Source of the DNA: Allorhizobium ampelinum S4
Lineage (GTDB): Bacteria; Pseudomonadota; Alphaproteobacteria; Rhizobiales; Rhizobiaceae
NCBI RefSeq assembly: GCF_000016285.1
Contig: NC_011989.1
Location: 623,001-687,000 of the forward strand
Length of the DNA stretch: 64,000 nucleotides
Direction of reading: 5' to 3'
In this document: in pieces, positions 25,282-34,876 of the stretch
How the letters are laid out: each line of letters starts with the position of its first letter
How positions within the stretch are numbered: position 1 is the first letter of the stretch
Program-made: the position numbers and the translations under genes
The notes under the pieces: model-generated
Told to the model about the DNA's origin: nothing
What the model saw: the letters and a program-made list of their open reading frames with translations, nothing else
Databases searched by the model: none

Positions 25282-26733
25282 ATGACCGCGCGCAGATCCC
25301 TGGGTGCCAGATCTGGATTTTCCAGCTTCGCCTTCTATGGCGTGCTGCTGACCCTGGCTGTCGGCGGCCCTGTTGCCTGTGCGGGTCAGGCATATGCGGC
25401 AGGATCAACTCCCCCTGCAAGCAACGGGTCGGCTCCGGTTCCTGCTGCTGGCGCAACGGGGCCTGTTGGCAGCGCTGCCGTAGGCGGCGACAGTGATAAC
25501 CTACCGCCTTATCTGATGTTGCGCTCTCTGCAATTTGTGCAGGATTCGGTTGTTCGCGGGGACCATTCAGCAGCCGATATGCAGCGTTTTCTTCTGACCC
25601 GGATCGACAAGCGGCTGCGGACGGCTGCGCCTTCGGATTTCGAAGACCCACGCAATGTCGATGCGGCGCTGATCTACACGATGAGCGGGGGGAATCCGGC
25701 GACGCTGGACTATCTCGTTGCCCGCGACGTTGATGGTCATTTCGATAACCGCGTCAGCGATATGTTGAGAAAATACTTGAGTGGTAAAGGCGTGCTGGTG
25801 GCAAGCTCGCTTGGCGAGATGGTACCGCTCTATCAGAACGGTCGGGTCGGGCCTTATATCGCGTTGGTGGCTGGGAATGTCACCCTCGTGAAAGACCCGG
25901 CAGGAGCCCTTAAATTCTTCGATATCGCCCGCCTTGTTGCGCCCGGCACCATCGTCGAGGAAGCGGCCCTGCGGCGGTCCTTCCAGATCGCCATGGATAC
26001 CGGCCAGAATGGTCGGGCCATGGCCTATGCCAATCGCTATGCCCGCCGCTTTCTCTATTCGCCCTATGCCAGCCAATTTGCCGATCTGCTGGTGCAATTG
26101 GTTGTCGATCATTTCTCGGAGCTGGATAAGAACGATATTCTGGCGACATTGGCGACCATGGATCCGGATCGTCAGCGCGAAGTCTATCTGCGCATTGCGC
26201 GCCGCGCGACGATCAACGGCAATCAGGCTTTGGCCAGTCTTGCCTCCAGCCAGGCGCAAAGCCTGGCGGGCCTGCCAGATAAAAACGACCCTCAGGCGCT
26301 GCTTTATGGCGGCGCGGCGTTGATTTCGACCACCGACGTCAAAAACGCGCTCAACACGATCTCACAATTGCCAAAAGATCAACTGTCGGCTTCCGACAAC
26401 GCCTTGCTGGAAGCTGCCCGGGCCGTCGCGCAGGAGATTATTACCCTGCCTACCGCGCCGCAAAGCCCATCGGCTTCGCCAAGCACGCCACCGCCGTCTG
26501 GAGACAATACTGCCCCAGAGAGTGTGGCCAATGTGTCCGATCAGCAGGACCCCGGCGTTCCAGCCAAGGCGACTGCAATGCCCGATGCTGGCAGTGGCAC
26601 GGCGCCGGTTACTCCGGCCTCGGCAGATGCAAAGCAGAAGCCAGATCCGGAATTCCAGACATTCATGAGCGGTGGCCGATCTAAACTTGAAGAAATAGAT
26701 AAAATGTTGAAGGGGGAGGGCGTAACGAAATGA
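25282..26733 (+). CDS. motC: Chemotaxis/motility periplasmic protein MotC
   Basis: About 483 aa from the ATG at 25282; a GTG three bases upstream is equally possible, with AGGGAG at 25261 as ribosome binding site. A signal peptide spans residues ~1-35 (FAFYGVLLTLAVGGPVACAGQAYA), so it works in the periplasm, where MotC interacts with MotB in Sinorhizobium. The helical body carries NLPPYLMLRSLQFVQDSVVRGDHSAADMQRFLLTRID and KYLSGKGVLVASSLGEMVPLYQNGRVGPYIALVAGN. The last ~100 residues are Pro/Ser-rich and variable. It overlaps fliK by 4 bp. Confidence 0.93.
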   Translation: MTARRSLGARSGFSSFAFYGVLLTLAVGGPVACAGQAYAAGSTPPASNGSAPVPAAGATGPVGSAAVGGDSDNLPPYLMLRSLQFVQDSVVRGDHSAADMQRFLLTRIDKRLRTAAPSDFEDPRNVDAALIYTMSGGNPATLDYLVARDVDGHFDNRVSDMLRKYLSGKGVLVASSLGEMVPLYQNGRVGPYIALVAGNVTLVKDPAGALKFFDIARLVAPGTIVEEAALRRSFQIAMDTGQNGRAMAYANRYARRFLYSPYASQFADLLVQLVVDHFSELDKNDILATLATMDPDRQREVYLRIARRATINGNQALASLASSQAQSLAGLPDKNDPQALLYGGAALISTTDVKNALNTISQLPKDQLSASDNALLEAARAVAQEIITLPTAPQSPSASPSTPPPSGDNTAPESVANVSDQQDPGVPAKATAMPDAGSGTAPVTPASADAKQKPDPEFQTFMSGGRSKLEEIDKMLKGEGVTK

Positions 26734-28589
26734 TCGATGCCACTATCACAGCAGGTTCTGCCGCTTCGCCAGCCTATAGCAGCAGCCGTTCCGACCAAGG
26801 CAAGGGCGCGGGCAAGGGGTTTCTGGACGCTCTGGCCGATACGGCTGACCGTAGCCAAGCGCAGGAGCAAAAAGCAGACGATGACGATGCTCCTGTCGAT
26901 CAGGACCAGACACAGACCCGTTCGACTGCGTCTTCGTCGCCATCGGCCAAATCAACCACGTCCACAGCGACATCTGCTACAGCATATCAGGAGCGTTCGG
27001 CTCAGGCGGAGCAGTCGCAGCTTGGTAATGTGGCTGATGATGAAGCCACTGGCGCCAGCGATGACGGCAAAGCACCGTCGCAAACCGTCGGCAATGCGCC
27101 GATAGCTGCTGGCGACTCCAAGGCGGCTGCTTTGATTGCCAAGGCTTTGGCGAGCCAGACCAAGACACAAGCTCAAACCCAAGCTGAGGGCCAGACACAA
27201 GGGCAAACAGACACCGCATCTTCCTCCGGGGAGAAGACGGATGAGAGCCGGATGCTCGCAAAGCTTGTTGCGGCCCTGACCCAGCAGGATGATGCCACGA
27301 CTGAGGCTGCTACTGCTGGCGCAAATGCAGAAGAAGCGACCGCTGCCGAAACTGACGGCGCTGGAGATGATACCGGCAAGATCGCCATCAAGGGCCGGCA
27401 GGAAAACAGTGCGCCTTTGCTCGCAGCCCTGGCAGCCCTCAAGTCGACAGCGACCGATGAGGAAGCCGCTACGGCGGCGGCTCAGTCAGACATGCCGGGG
27501 GTTACGAAAACCCAGACCAAGGACAGTTCCAAGACGGCAAAGCCTGCCGCAGAGGATACAAAAGACACTGCTGCAGAGCCAAAGGCAGCGACGGGCGCCC
27601 AGGATGCCTTGACATTATTGGGCGATTTGAGCGCCGGACAATTGCAGCACGCTGCCCGTCAAGCAGGCAGCCAGACAGCCGCCGGGTCGGCCACCAGTAA
27701 CGGCGATACGGCATTGACTGCCGTCGCCGGCCAGGTTGCGTCGCAGGATGACAAGACGGGTAAGATCGGCCAGGGTACCGCAGCGGTTGATTTTGCCAAG
27801 CAGGCCAAGTCCGTCCAGTCGGGGCAGCAGGATGCCGTTTCACCGGCGAGCAAGGAAACGGTCAAAGATAGCAGTGTTGCGGATGCCCTGCATATGGTCA
27901 CCAGCAGCGATGCCTCGGCGGCGTCGCCTGCCGATGATACCGCAAGCCAGCCAGCAACGACAGGTATCGATCCGTTGCAGAATGTCAGCGTGCTCGACAG
28001 CCGACGCATTATTGCCCCGGTCAACACCAGCAATGGCGCCAATATTGCCGCATCCATGGCTGGTGACAGTTCCTGGGCGCAGGCGATGCACAGTCATGCT
28101 TCCGATAAGCTCAGCGCCAGCGAACAGATCAGCACCGATCGAACGATGAACACGCTCAAACTGAAGATGACGCCGGAAAATCTTGGAGGTGTCACGGCGA
28201 CATTGAAGCTGACGAATGGCGAATTGACGGTCAGCCTGGTTGTTGAAAACAGCGCGGCTTATCGAAAGCTGAACGAAGACCAGAACGGTCTTGTGGCGGC
28301 GCTGAAAAGCCACGGCTTCTCCGTGGACAACGTCCAGATCAGCATAGCCAGCACTGAAAAGCCCAGTAATGACGCCAACCAGACCAATTCCCAGAGCCAG
28401 AGCAGCAATCAGCAGAGCATGCAGCAGGGCGGTGGCAGTTCCAGCCAGGGCGGCAACCGCTCACAAGCGCAGCCGATTTTTGATGTTTATGGACAGACAT
28501 CCGGAGGTCCAGTCGATGATGCGGCACGTTCTGCGACGGTGGGCACCGGCGGCAATGCTTCTGGCGGTAGCGGTCAGCTTTACCTGTAA
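26730..28589 (+). CDS. fliK: Flagellar hook-length control protein FliK (MotD)
   Basis: 619 aa, long for the family. Residues 1 to ~470 are low complexity, rich in Ala, Thr, Gln, Ser and Asp (QTQTRSTASSSPSAKSTTST, TQTKDSSKTAKPAAEDTKDT), as expected for the molecular ruler portion. The C-terminal Flg_hook domain (about 470-560) contains LKLKMTPENLGGVTATLKLTNGELTVSLV, the substrate-switch part that contacts FlhB. The protein was first called MotD in Sinorhizobium and later recognised as FliK. The next gene starts inside its 3' end with a 74-bp overlap. Confidence 0.92.
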   Translation: MIDATITAGSAASPAYSSSRSDQGKGAGKGFLDALADTADRSQAQEQKADDDDAPVDQDQTQTRSTASSSPSAKSTTSTATSATAYQERSAQAEQSQLGNVADDEATGASDDGKAPSQTVGNAPIAAGDSKAAALIAKALASQTKTQAQTQAEGQTQGQTDTASSSGEKTDESRMLAKLVAALTQQDDATTEAATAGANAEEATAAETDGAGDDTGKIAIKGRQENSAPLLAALAALKSTATDEEAATAAAQSDMPGVTKTQTKDSSKTAKPAAEDTKDTAAEPKAATGAQDALTLLGDLSAGQLQHAARQAGSQTAAGSATSNGDTALTAVAGQVASQDDKTGKIGQGTAAVDFAKQAKSVQSGQQDAVSPASKETVKDSSVADALHMVTSSDASAASPADDTASQPATTGIDPLQNVSVLDSRRIIAPVNTSNGANIAASMAGDSSWAQAMHSHASDKLSASEQISTDRTMNTLKLKMTPENLGGVTATLKLTNGELTVSLVVENSAAYRKLNEDQNGLVAALKSHGFSVDNVQISIASTEKPSNDANQTNSQSQSSNQQSMQQGGGSSSQGGNRSQAQPIFDVYGQTSGGPVDDAARSATVGTGGNASGGSGQLYL

Positions 28590-29103
28590 CGAGGGCTACG
28601 CTTCGGCTTCAGCGGGATTATGCGAGCGCGAAATTAGCAACGCTGCGGCCAAATACGGGATCCCTGAAGGGATCCTCTATTCGGTCGGCCTGACGGAAAC
28701 CGGACGCAAAGGGTCACTTCAGCCTTACGCTCTCAATGTGGAGGGCAAGGCGCTGTTCCCCGATTCCATGACAGATGCCATGCAAACCTTCGCGCTCGCC
28801 AAGCAACAGGGCGCGAAATTGATCGATATTGGTTGCATGCAGATCAACCACTATTTCCATCACGAGAATTTCCACTCGCTCGAAGAGATGTTCGACCCGA
28901 AACGGAACGTCGAATACGCCGCAAAATTCCTGGTCGCGTTGCATGGAAGACACGAAACCTGGACAATGGCAGTGGCGCGCTATCATGCAGGTCCTAACAA
29001 CGATCCAGCGCAAAAACGCTATGTTTGCAGGGTCATCGCCAATCTCGTTGCAACCGGATACGGCAACTGGACCGCGAATGCGCGGCAATTTTGTCAGCAA
29101 TAA
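28516..29103 (+). CDS. Lytic transglycosylase of the SLT type
   Basis: 195 aa from the ATG at 28516, chosen because GGAGG lies eight bases upstream; the gene overlaps the fliK end by 74 bp in another frame. A signal peptide spans ~1-30 (VLRRWAPAAMLLAVAVSFTCNEGYASA), so it acts on peptidoglycan in the periplasm. Features of the goose-lysozyme-like fold are AAAKYGIPEGILYSVGLTETGRKG (catalytic Glu in LTETG), GCMQINHYFHHENF and VARYHAGPNN. Its place in the flagellar cluster suggests it clears cell wall for rod assembly, complementing the FlgJ-like protein at 39213 that lacks a muramidase domain. Confidence 0.85.
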   Translation: MMRHVLRRWAPAAMLLAVAVSFTCNEGYASASAGLCEREISNAAAKYGIPEGILYSVGLTETGRKGSLQPYALNVEGKALFPDSMTDAMQTFALAKQQGAKLIDIGCMQINHYFHHENFHSLEEMFDPKRNVEYAAKFLVALHGRHETWTMAVARYHAGPNNDPAQKRYVCRVIANLVATGYGNWTANARQFCQQ

Positions 29104-29439
29104 CAACCTGGCACGCCGGAAATGATGGCTTCTCTGTCAGAGATCACAATGCCGTTCTGTCAGCAAAAACAATCTTTGGTTGATTGCCTGCCCCGATCTT
29201 GCCCACATTAGTATCGAATAATTTTTTCATGTGCTCACGGCTTTGCAAGCGTTTTGTTAACCTTTTTCACAGAAAAATAGTATGTGGTTAACGGCAGTGA
29301 CACAAGATGTAGGTCAAATCACCCCTAAAATCTTAATCAACTATTAATAACTATCATTAACTTTCTACAGTTGTCGTTTTAGCCCCCGATTCGTACCCAT
29401 TGTCGTGTTGAAACACCACACTGATTCGGAGGCGGACGA
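29104..29439 (+). promoter_or_regulatory. rem promoter region with TTAA repeats
   Basis: 336 bp without a gene, AT-rich. It contains two GTTAAC sites 31 bp apart (29256-29261, 29287-29292), TTAA-N7-TTAAT (29333-29336, 29344-29348), and a further TTAAC at 29357-29361. These fit CtrA-type binding sites, which would put the motility activator gene under cell-cycle control; the binding itself is inference. A GGAGG precedes the rem ATG. Confidence 0.5.
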
Positions 29440-30111
29440 ATGATCGTAGTGGTTGATGAGCGCGAGCTCGTTAAGAATGGATACACGTCTTTATTTGGAC
29501 GTGAAGGAATACCTTCGACCGGGTTTGACCCGATCGAATTTGGTGAATGGGTTGCCTCGGCAGCCGATAGCGATGTTGCAGCCGTGGAAGCGTTTCTGCT
29601 TGGTCAGGGAGATCGCACAGGCGATCTGCCACGGGCCATCAGGGATCGTACGACGGCTCCGGTGATTGCGGTCAGTGACCAGCCATCGTTGGAAGCAACA
29701 CTTGCCCTGTTTGACAGTGGCGTGGATGACGTGGTGCGCAAGCCGGTCCACCCTCGTGAAATCCTGGCGAGAGCTGCGGCTATTCGGCGGCGCCTGAAGG
29801 CTGTGGCCAACTATACCGAAATCGGCGCGATCCGCGTTTATTCGGATGGCCGCGATCCCGAGATCGGTGGAGAGATTTTCCCCTTGCCGCGCCGCGAGCG
29901 CCGCATTCTGGAATATCTAGTCGCCAATCGCGGCCGGCGAGTGTCCAAGTCTCAAATCTTCAATGCGATCTACGGCATCTTCGACGAGGAAGTCGAAGAG
30001 AACGTGGTCGAAAGCCATATCAGCAAGCTGCGCAAGAAACTGCGCAAGAAGCTTGGTGTCGACCCGGTCGATTCCAAGCGGTTCCTTGGATATTGTATTG
30101 ATTGGAAATAA
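29440..30111 (+). CDS. rem: Motility transcriptional activator Rem, OmpR-type response regulator
   Basis: 223 aa. Rem activates late flagellar genes in Sinorhizobium. Residues 1-120 look like a receiver domain in layout but are degenerate: it opens [11 protein letters not shown], and the position where the phosphorylated Asp should sit reads [11 protein letters not shown] without Asp; the conserved Lys is retained ([15 protein letters not shown]). Residues ~125-223 are a winged helix ([48 protein letters not shown]). It is a single-gene unit ahead of flgE, followed by an 11-bp hairpin. Confidence 0.9.
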   Translation: MIVVVDERELVKNGYTSLFGREGIPSTGFDPIEFGEWVASAADSDVAAVEAFLLGQGDRTGDLPRAIRDRTTAPVIAVSDQPSLEATLALFDSGVDDVVRKPVHPREILARAAAIRRRLKAVANYTEIGAIRVYSDGRDPEIGGEIFPLPRRERRILEYLVANRGRRVSKSQIFNAIYGIFDEEVEENVVESHISKLRKKLRKKLGVDPVDSKRFLGYCIDWK

Positions 30112-30112
30112 C

Positions 30113-30137
30113 AATCTGGCGGCCACGCCGCCAGATT
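30113..30137 (+). terminator. Hairpin after rem
   Basis: AATCTGGCGGC (30113-30123) pairs perfectly with GCCGCCAGATT (30127-30137) around a 3-base loop. No T-run follows, so termination may be partial. It begins two bases after the rem stop. Confidence 0.6.
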
Positions 30138-30241
30138 CTCAGGGCCTTGCAGCCAAATGTGCTCTTAAGCGTTTTTTCAAACAGCTTCACGCAAGGCCCA
30201 CTTCATAATCTTCTCACACGACGATCGAATGGGGACGTGGT

Positions 30242-31498
30242 ATGAGCCTTTCAGGCAGCATGAATACAGCCGTATCCGGTTTGCAGGCCCAGGCCAGCAA
30301 ACTGAGCACGGTCGGCGACAACGTCGCAAACTCGGATACGACAGGCTACAAGCGGGTATCAACCGCATTTTCCAGCCTGGTTGTCGGTTCCTCGGGCAGT
30401 GGAACCTATAATTCCGGCGGCGTGCAAACGACGACGGTCAACAGCATTTCCGAGGAAGGCTCTTATCAGTCGAGCACGTCGGAAACCGATCTGGCGATCA
30501 AGGGCGATGGCTATTTCGTCGTTCAGGACGAAGCAGGCAGCGTTTTCCTGACGCGAGCTGGCGATTTCAAGGCCGATGACAATGGGTATATGGTCAATTC
30601 GGCTGGCTACACTCTGCTGGGCTACTCCTACGAAAATGGCGAACCGGCCTCGGTTATCAATGGTTTCGAAGGTCTCGAACCCGTCAAGATCCAGGATAAC
30701 AGCATTTCGGCCAATGCCACGACCAATGCATTGATCGAAGGCAACCTCAAGTCAAGTGAGCCCATTGTCAGCGGAGATTTACCCGATAGCAACAGCGCTA
30801 GTGCGACATGGAGCTTCAAGAGTTCCATGGTTGCCTATGACAGCCTTGGTAACGCCAATCAGTATGACATTTACTATACCAAGACCGCTGACAACGAATG
30901 GCAGGCGGATATCTTCCGCACTAGCGAGGCAACCGACGAGACCAATTTCCCCTACACCAATGGTGTTCTTGGTAGCACGACCCTGACCTTCGATTCCGAT
31001 GGCACGGTCTCCAGCGGCGGGACATTTACATTTACCGACAGCACGACCAGTGCGCCTCAAACGATTGAGGTGGATATGTCGACGATGACGCAGTTGAACT
31101 CAGCAAACTCCTCGGAAGGCGACGTCGACGGCAACGGCGCCAGCGCGGCATCCTCCGTCACGGTCAACAGCAGCGGTAATATCGTTGCGACCTATCAGGA
31201 TGGCTCGACCGCCAATCTTTACAAGGTGGCACTGGCAACGGTTGCCAGCCCCGACAATATGAAATCGGTTAACGGCACGGCCTATCAGGTCACGGCGGAT
31301 GCAGGCACGGTCGTGGTTGGTTTTGCCAATACTGGCAGCTTCGGCAGCATTAATTCTAAGACGCTTGAAACCTCCAATGTCGATCTCGCGACTGAACTGA
31401 CCAACATGATCCAGTCCCAACGCAGTTATAGCGCCAATTCCAAGGTGTTCCAGACTGCGGCGGATATGCTGGATACGCTGATCAGTCTGAAGCGGTAA
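30242..31498 (+). CDS. flgE: Flagellar hook protein FlgE
   Basis: 418 aa, normal length. The hook subunit joins the rod to the filament. N-terminal motif: MSLSGSMNTAVSGLQAQASKLSTVGDNVANSDTTGYK, with the DNVANxDTTGYK core. Further family features are TSETDLAIKGDGYFVVQDEAGSVFLTRAGDF and the C-terminal helix TNMIQSQRSYSANSKVFQTAADMLDTLISLKR. It starts the flgE-flgK-flgL-flaF-flbT-flgD set. Confidence 0.97.
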   Translation: MSLSGSMNTAVSGLQAQASKLSTVGDNVANSDTTGYKRVSTAFSSLVVGSSGSGTYNSGGVQTTTVNSISEEGSYQSSTSETDLAIKGDGYFVVQDEAGSVFLTRAGDFKADDNGYMVNSAGYTLLGYSYENGEPASVINGFEGLEPVKIQDNSISANATTNALIEGNLKSSEPIVSGDLPDSNSASATWSFKSSMVAYDSLGNANQYDIYYTKTADNEWQADIFRTSEATDETNFPYTNGVLGSTTLTFDSDGTVSSGGTFTFTDSTTSAPQTIEVDMSTMTQLNSANSSEGDVDGNGASAASSVTVNSSGNIVATYQDGSTANLYKVALATVASPDNMKSVNGTAYQVTADAGTVVVGFANTGSFGSINSKTLETSNVDLATELTNMIQSQRSYSANSKVFQTAADMLDTLISLKR

Positions 31499-31522
31499 TC
31501 CTATTCTTTTAAAGGCAGTGTC

Positions 31523-32977
31523 ATGTCTCTTTCGTCAACGATGAATACGGCAACAACTTCTCTCGGCAATTCCAGCACCCAGTCGCAGGTTCTGTCGAAG
31601 AATATTGCCAACTCCCAGACGGAAGGTTACGTCAAGCGTGACGCTGCCACTATTTCGACCAGCACCGGAGGGGCGCAGGTCGTTACGACCCGCTCCGAAG
31701 ATGCTGTCTTGCAAAAACAGATGCTTTCAGGCCAGTCCCAGGCGGAAGGGCAGGATACGCTCAATACCGGCCTGGACCAGTTGAAGGCACTTCTCGGCGG
31801 CAACGACTACGAGTCATCACCGTCGACCTATATCAACAAGCTTCGGGATGCGATGCAATCCTATGCCGCGCAGCCCAGCGAATTGTCCCTGGCGGAAACG
31901 GCGGTCAGCGCAGCCCAGGATGTCGCCACCTCGATTAACAATACTGCCGAGGGCATCAGTAACGTCCGGGCCCAGGCCGACGACGCCATCAAGGACGATG
32001 TCAGCAAGCTCAACGATCTTCTGTCGCAGTTTGAGACCGTCAATCAGTCTGTCGTCAAGGCGACAGCCACAGGGAACGATCCAAACGACGCCCTCGACCA
32101 GCGCGACAAACTCGTCTCGGATATTTCGAAGATTGTCGGTGTTTCGTCGGTCAAGCGCGATAACAACGACATGGCGCTCTACACCAATGATGGCACCGTG
32201 CTGTTCGATAAGCAGCCGAGAACGGTGACATTCGACTCCACCGGTGCTTATGGTGCTTCGACCGAGGGAAACTCGGTCTATATCGATGGCGTTCCCGTCA
32301 AGGCTGGTACGGGGGGGAACACCACGGCGGAAGGGTCGATCGCCGCCAATCTGCAGATCCGCGATTCGATTGCGCCGCAGATGCAGCAGCAGTTGGACGA
32401 GACCTCACGGTCGCTAATCAAGATGTTTTCGGAAACGGAGCCATCGACGAAAGACAATGACATGCCGGGCCTCTTCACATGGGAAGAGGGAACGACGCCG
32501 GAAGATGGAACGCTTGTTTCCGGTATTTCGGAATCATTCAAGGTCAACAGTGCTTACGTGACCGCGGAAGATGGCGATCCAACCCTTTTGCGCGACGGTG
32601 GCGCCAATGGCTCGAATTATACCTGGAATACAACGGAAGGTGTCAGCTATTCGGAACTGCTCGACGACTTTGTCACAGGTTTCGAAGATAAAATGGACTT
32701 CGATTCATCGGCAGGCCTCGGGGATACCTCCAATGTCCTTGACTATGCCTCGAACTCCGTCGGCTGGCTCGAAAGCTATCGTTCGACGGCGGATTCAGCC
32801 AATGAAACCAAATCCGCCCTGTCGCAGCGGGCCACGGAAGCCTATCAGAACAAGACCGGCGTCAATCTCGACGAAGAATTGTCGAAGATGCTCGATATCG
32901 AGCAATCCTACAAGGCTTCGACCAAGCTGATGAACGCTGTCGATGAGATGCTGAAATCCCTCTTGGAGATCGCATAA
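31523..32977 (+). CDS. flgK: Flagellar hook-filament junction protein FlgK (HAP1)
   Basis: 484 aa. It forms the first junction ring between hook and filament. The N-terminal motif is MNTATTSLGNSSTQSQVLSKNIANSQTEGYVKRDA. The C-terminal signature is VNLDEELSKMLDIEQSYKASTKLMNAVDEMLKSLLEI, which matches FlgK very well. The central domains are variable. It ends 3 bp before flgL. There is no fliD (filament cap) gene in the window, as usual for rhizobia. Confidence 0.97.
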   Translation: MSLSSTMNTATTSLGNSSTQSQVLSKNIANSQTEGYVKRDAATISTSTGGAQVVTTRSEDAVLQKQMLSGQSQAEGQDTLNTGLDQLKALLGGNDYESSPSTYINKLRDAMQSYAAQPSELSLAETAVSAAQDVATSINNTAEGISNVRAQADDAIKDDVSKLNDLLSQFETVNQSVVKATATGNDPNDALDQRDKLVSDISKIVGVSSVKRDNNDMALYTNDGTVLFDKQPRTVTFDSTGAYGASTEGNSVYIDGVPVKAGTGGNTTAEGSIAANLQIRDSIAPQMQQQLDETSRSLIKMFSETEPSTKDNDMPGLFTWEEGTTPEDGTLVSGISESFKVNSAYVTAEDGDPTLLRDGGANGSNYTWNTTEGVSYSELLDDFVTGFEDKMDFDSSAGLGDTSNVLDYASNSVGWLESYRSTADSANETKSALSQRATEAYQNKTGVNLDEELSKMLDIEQSYKASTKLMNAVDEMLKSLLEIA

Positions 32978-32980
32978 GCC

Positions 32981-34048
32981 ATGAAGACATCGAGCATATC
33001 CAGTCTTACCATCCAGAACGCCATGCGTCTCACGATCAGTGATGCGCAAAAGCAGATGTCGGATGCTCAGACAGAAGTGACGACCGGCAAATACGCAGAT
33101 GTCGGAACAGAGCTTGGCGCCAAGACCTCTTCGGCCGTGGATCTCAATCGGGATTCTCTGCGCTTGCAGTCACTGATGGACACCAATTCCATCGTTTCGA
33201 CCCGTCTTGATGCATCTCAGACGGCGTTGGATACGATTGCGTCGGCAGCAACGACAATGCAGTCAACGCTGGTTGGTCTTGGTACCAGCACTGACAGTAC
33301 GACGCTGGACTCAGCGCAAAAGACCATGAAAAGCGCAATGGACAGTTTCATTGACGCGGCAAATACCTCTGTGAACGGTGAATATCTGTTTTCTGGCATC
33401 AATACCGACGTGAAGCCGATTACCGATTACTATTATATCGATGACGACGGCAATGAAACGGACGCCAAGCAGAATTTCGACAATCTGTTTTCCGGATATT
33501 TCGGCATGTCGCCTGACGATGATGGCGTCAGTGGCATCAGCGCTGACCAGATGGACGATTTCATGGAGAACGTCCTTGAGCCATCCTTTGACGGGGCGGA
33601 CTGGACGGACAATTGGTCGGCGGCCACCGATGAGACAATGACGAGCCGGATCAGCAAAAACGAAGTTATTCAAAGCTCATCCAGCGCCAACTCCGATGGC
33701 TTCCGCTATACGGGCCTTGTTTCGGTGATCGGCAGCGAAATGCTGAATGGCAATTACTCGACCGAAACCCGCAATGCGATGATCTCCAAGGCGATCGAAT
33801 ATTCCGGTCTTGCCGTTTCCGGCATCAATGACGAGCGCACACAATTGGGCCTTTCTCAGGAACGGGTCACCAATGCAAACGATTCCTTAACGTCCCAGAA
33901 GGACATTATTGAAAACCAAATAAGCGATTTGACCGGTGTGGATGCCTATGAAGCATCGACCCGTTTGAACAACCTGCAATCCTTGGTCGAGACATCATAC
34001 ACCTTGACCGCACGCTTGCAGAAGCTCAGCCTTGTGGATTACCTTTGA
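32981..34048 (+). CDS. flgL: Flagellar hook-filament junction protein FlgL (HAP3)
   Basis: 355 aa. Second junction protein, flagellin-like at both ends: N-terminal SSLTIQNAMRLTISDAQKQMSDAQTEVTTGKYADVGTELG, and FSGINTDVKPITDYY, a FlgL-type motif, at about 137-151. The C-terminal helices are ENQISDLTGVDAYEASTRLNNLQSLVETSYTLTARLQKLSLVDYL. The acidic insert in the centre (YYIDDDGNETDAKQNF) is variable. It is followed after 34 bp by flaF. Confidence 0.95.
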   Translation: MKTSSISSLTIQNAMRLTISDAQKQMSDAQTEVTTGKYADVGTELGAKTSSAVDLNRDSLRLQSLMDTNSIVSTRLDASQTALDTIASAATTMQSTLVGLGTSTDSTTLDSAQKTMKSAMDSFIDAANTSVNGEYLFSGINTDVKPITDYYYIDDDGNETDAKQNFDNLFSGYFGMSPDDDGVSGISADQMDDFMENVLEPSFDGADWTDNWSAATDETMTSRISKNEVIQSSSSANSDGFRYTGLVSVIGSEMLNGNYSTETRNAMISKAIEYSGLAVSGINDERTQLGLSQERVTNANDSLTSQKDIIENQISDLTGVDAYEASTRLNNLQSLVETSYTLTARLQKLSLVDYL

Positions 34049-34082
34049 TGATCAAGGGTGGGGTGGAGTAGAGGAAATCTAG

Positions 34083-34430
34083 ATGTACCAGTTTTCCTAC
34101 AATGAGATTATGGAGGATGGGGTTGCCGACGCTAAGGAGCGTGAGCGCCAGGTTCTCGACAGATCGATAGACTTGCTGAGCCAGGCCAAGACTGCCGGAA
34201 AATACGGTCGTGAAGGCATTGAGGCTCTGTACTATACGCGCCGCGTCTGGATCCGCTTCATTGAGGATCTCAAGCAGCCGGACAACCAGCTTGGCACGGA
34301 ACTTCGAGCCAATCTCATTTCAATTGCCCTTTGGATATTGAAGGAATGTGACCGCATCAGAAAGCGGGAATCCGACAATTACCAAGGCATAATCGATGTA
34401 ACCACCATCATCAGGGATGGACTTAAATGA
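34083..34430 (+). CDS. flaF: Flagellin synthesis regulator FlaF
   Basis: 115 aa, soluble and helical, the size expected. In alphaproteobacteria FlaF is needed for flagellin synthesis or secretion and works against FlbT. Features are [21 protein letters not shown] near the N-terminus and [20 protein letters not shown] in the C-terminal half. It overlaps flbT by 4 bp (ATGA), which would keep the two opposing regulators in a fixed ratio. The flagellin leaders in this window are candidates for their RNA target. Confidence 0.93.
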   Translation: MYQFSYNEIMEDGVADAKERERQVLDRSIDLLSQAKTAGKYGREGIEALYYTRRVWIRFIEDLKQPDNQLGTELRANLISIALWILKECDRIRKRESDNYQGIIDVTTIIRDGLK

Positions 34431-34876
34431 AGAGCACCTTGCGAATCTCGCTGAAATCCGGGGAACGAATCTTTATCAATGGTGCCGTTTTGCGCGTCGA
34501 TCGGAAGGTTGCCCTGGAATTCTTGAACGATGTGACATTTCTGCTGGAAAACCACGTGCTCCAGCCGGAAGACGCCAATACCCCGCTACGCCAGCTCTAT
34601 TTCATCGCCCAGATGATCCTCATCAATCCGGAAGGCAAGGAACAGACGCTGACCATGTTCCGCAAGTCGATCGTGATGTTGCTGTCCTGCTTCCAGGATG
34701 ATGAGATCCTGGCCGAATTGAAGCGGATCGATGCTCAGGTCGTATCGGGGCGCGCCTTCGATGCATTGAAGGCCATTCGCGGTCTTTATCCGCTCGAGGA
34801 TAGAATCCTGAACAACCAGGAAATGGCACCGGCAACGATCGAACAGATCCGCAAGGAGATTGCGCCATGGCGGTAG
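34427..34876 (+). CDS. flbT: Flagellin mRNA regulator FlbT
   Basis: 149 aa. In Caulobacter FlbT binds the 5' untranslated region of flagellin mRNA and lowers its stability when the filament cannot yet be exported. The family signature is present at the N-terminus ([36 protein letters not shown]), followed by [20 protein letters not shown] and the conserved C-terminal block [16 protein letters not shown]. It overlaps flaF by 4 bp and flgD by 10 bp. The leaders at 16455, 17660, 19007, 20386 and 21754 have a structure suited to such a regulator. Confidence 0.96.
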   Translation: MKSTLRISLKSGERIFINGAVLRVDRKVALEFLNDVTFLLENHVLQPEDANTPLRQLYFIAQMILINPEGKEQTLTMFRKSIVMLLSCFQDDEILAELKRIDAQVVSGRAFDALKAIRGLYPLEDRILNNQEMAPATIEQIRKEIAPWR

